From: an uncultured Lachnospiraceae bacterium
GTDB taxonomy: Bacteria > Bacillota > Clostridia > Lachnospirales > Lachnospiraceae
NCBI GenBank assembly: GCA_947653315.1
Contig: CANTGP010000210.1
Location: 1 to 5,937, forward strand
Reading direction: 5' to 3'
DNA length: 5,937 nucleotides
Of this stretch, positions 5,048-5,937 are shown piece by piece. Under the pieces are notes generated by a model, which saw only the letters and a program-made list of their open reading frames with translations, did not search any database and was not told the DNA's origin. The translations under genes and the position numbers were made by a program. Positions within the stretch are counted from its first letter, which is position 1. Every line of letters begins with the position of its first letter.

Positions 5048-5937
5048 ATGAAACTTTTAGTGATAGGCGGAAGCTATTTTTTCGGCAGGGTTTTTGTCAT
5101 GCAGGCGGCGAAAGAGCACGAAATCACGGTGGCAAACAGGGGAACGTATTCCATGGCGGAATTTGGCGTAAAGCAGATGGTCTGTGACAGGCGGGACGTG
5201 TCCGTATGGCAGGCGTGCGGGGAGGAGTATGACGTAATCGTTGATTTTTGCGCCTACGAAAAAGGGGATGTGGCGAAAGTGCTGCAAAACCTGCCGGGGA
5301 ATGCCCATCAGTATATATTTATCAGTACCGTGGATGTTTACCGGCGCGGGACCGGAAAGGTAAAGGACGAGACAGCCCCTTTGGAACAGCGGATGCTTTC
5401 CGGGGATGCCGGAGCCTATATTGTTGGAAAAGTGGCTTTGGAGCAGGAAGCGGCGGAAGAATGTGCAAGGAGGGGGATGGCATGTACGGTTTTGCGCCCT
5501 GCCATTTTATATGGTCCCTTTAACTATGCGCCAAGGGAATCGGCGTACATCCAAAGGATGGTGCAGGATCATTGCCTGCCCCATATTACGGGCGCTGCGG
5601 GCAGGTTCCAGTTTACGTATATCGGGGATGCGGCAAAAGCCGTAAGCAGGTGTCTGCGTAATGCGGAGACATACGGCCAGGCATATAACATCTGCGGGGA
5701 TGAGATACTTACCTATGATTTATTTGCGGAAGAATTAAAAAAGGCGGCGGACGGAAACGCCCAAATCCGGGAAATCCCCATACCTTGGGAACATGCCGCG
5801 GCACAGGGGATTCCCCTCCCGTTCCCGGTTACGGAGGAAGAAACGGAACTTTGTTCCAACGAAAAAAGCAAACGCGGTCTTGGCATGGAATATACGCCTC
5901 TTGGGGAAGGCATGGCAAAAACTTACCGGGCATTCCG
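5048..5937 (+). CDS. NAD-dependent epimerase/dehydratase-like SDR protein, 3' end cut
   Basis: At least 296 codons are open to the window edge. Extended-type SDR oxidoreductases use NAD(P) to act on nucleotide sugars or related compounds in the cytoplasm. The Rossmann start is KLLVIGGSYFFGR (2-14), a variant of the usual G-G-x-G-F-x-G with Tyr10 where a Gly normally sits. Strand 2 ends in ANRG (29-32), which hints at NADP rather than NAD because an Arg replaces the acidic residue. The second-half motifs are D-F-C-A-Y (66-70), FISTVDVY (91-98; Ser93/Thr94 as the catalytic hydroxyl) and Y-I-V-G-K (Tyr124, Lys128; the catalytic YxxxK). LRPAILYGP and F-T-Y-I-G-D-A-A-K-A are substrate-side motifs. 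The final Y-T-P-L-G-E-G-M-A-K-T-Y-R-A-F resembles the terminal helix of this family, so only a few codons are probably missing. It resembles the atypical SDR group that includes CSP41-like proteins. It starts 32 bases after gene 4 with no terminator or promoter between, so it is probably cotranscribed. Substrate unknown. Confidence 0.82.
   Translation, partial: MKLLVIGGSYFFGRVFVMQAAKEHEITVANRGTYSMAEFGVKQMVCDRRDVSVWQACGEEYDVIVDFCAYEKGDVAKVLQNLPGNAHQYIFISTVDVYRRGTGKVKDETAPLEQRMLSGDAGAYIVGKVALEQEAAEECARRGMACTVLRPAILYGPFNYAPRESAYIQRMVQDHCLPHITGAAGRFQFTYIGDAAKAVSRCLRNAETYGQAYNICGDEILTYDLFAEELKKAADGNAQIREIPIPWEHAAAQGIPLPFPVTEEETELCSNEKSKRGLGMEYTPLGEGMAKTYRAF

Overview
This window looks like chromosomal DNA from a Gram-positive Firmicute, most likely a Clostridia/Lachnospiraceae gut-type organism. 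That assignment is an inference. It rests on AGGAGG-type ribosome binding sites, moderately GC-rich coding DNA next to an AT-rich promoter region, a lipoprotein with an RsiV-like DUF3298 domain, and a Clostridia-style AlbA_2/GHKL protein. No rRNA, tRNA, CRISPR array, insertion sequence or phage gene was seen.

Layout. Positions 1-302 hold no clear complete gene. The far left may contain the first codons of a divergent minus-strand gene that leaves the window. A good sigma-A-type promoter lies at 219-247, and three copies of an AAACGGT element occur in the region. From 303 on, everything is read on the plus strand: (1) a 12-TM major facilitator transporter of the SLC45/GPH-like type (303-1634); (2) a membrane-anchored glycerophosphodiester phosphodiesterase (1725-2588); (3) a lipoprotein with a 13-residue tandem repeat and a DUF4163/DUF3298 C-terminal part (2585-3637); (4) an AlbA_2 (Schlafen-like) plus GHKL-ATPase-like plus winged-helix protein (3630-5015); (5) a nearly complete NAD-dependent epimerase/dehydratase-like SDR protein (5048 to the right edge).

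Genes 2-3 and 3-4 overlap by 4 and 8 bases, and genes 4-5 are 32 bases apart. The gap between genes 1 and 2 is 90 bases and has no rho-independent terminator. The simplest reading is one operon driven from the promoter at 219-247.

The functional link between the genes is not obvious. Genes 1-3 are all envelope-associated (uptake or export, phosphodiester cleavage at the membrane, surface lipoprotein). Gene 4 is a probable nucleic-acid-binding regulator and gene 5 a probable sugar-nucleotide or related oxidoreductase. I do not see convincing evidence for a new defence or mobile system. The most interesting points are the expanding repeat in the lipoprotein, the unusual ATPase-motif residues in gene 4, and the possible operator sites upstream of gene 1.
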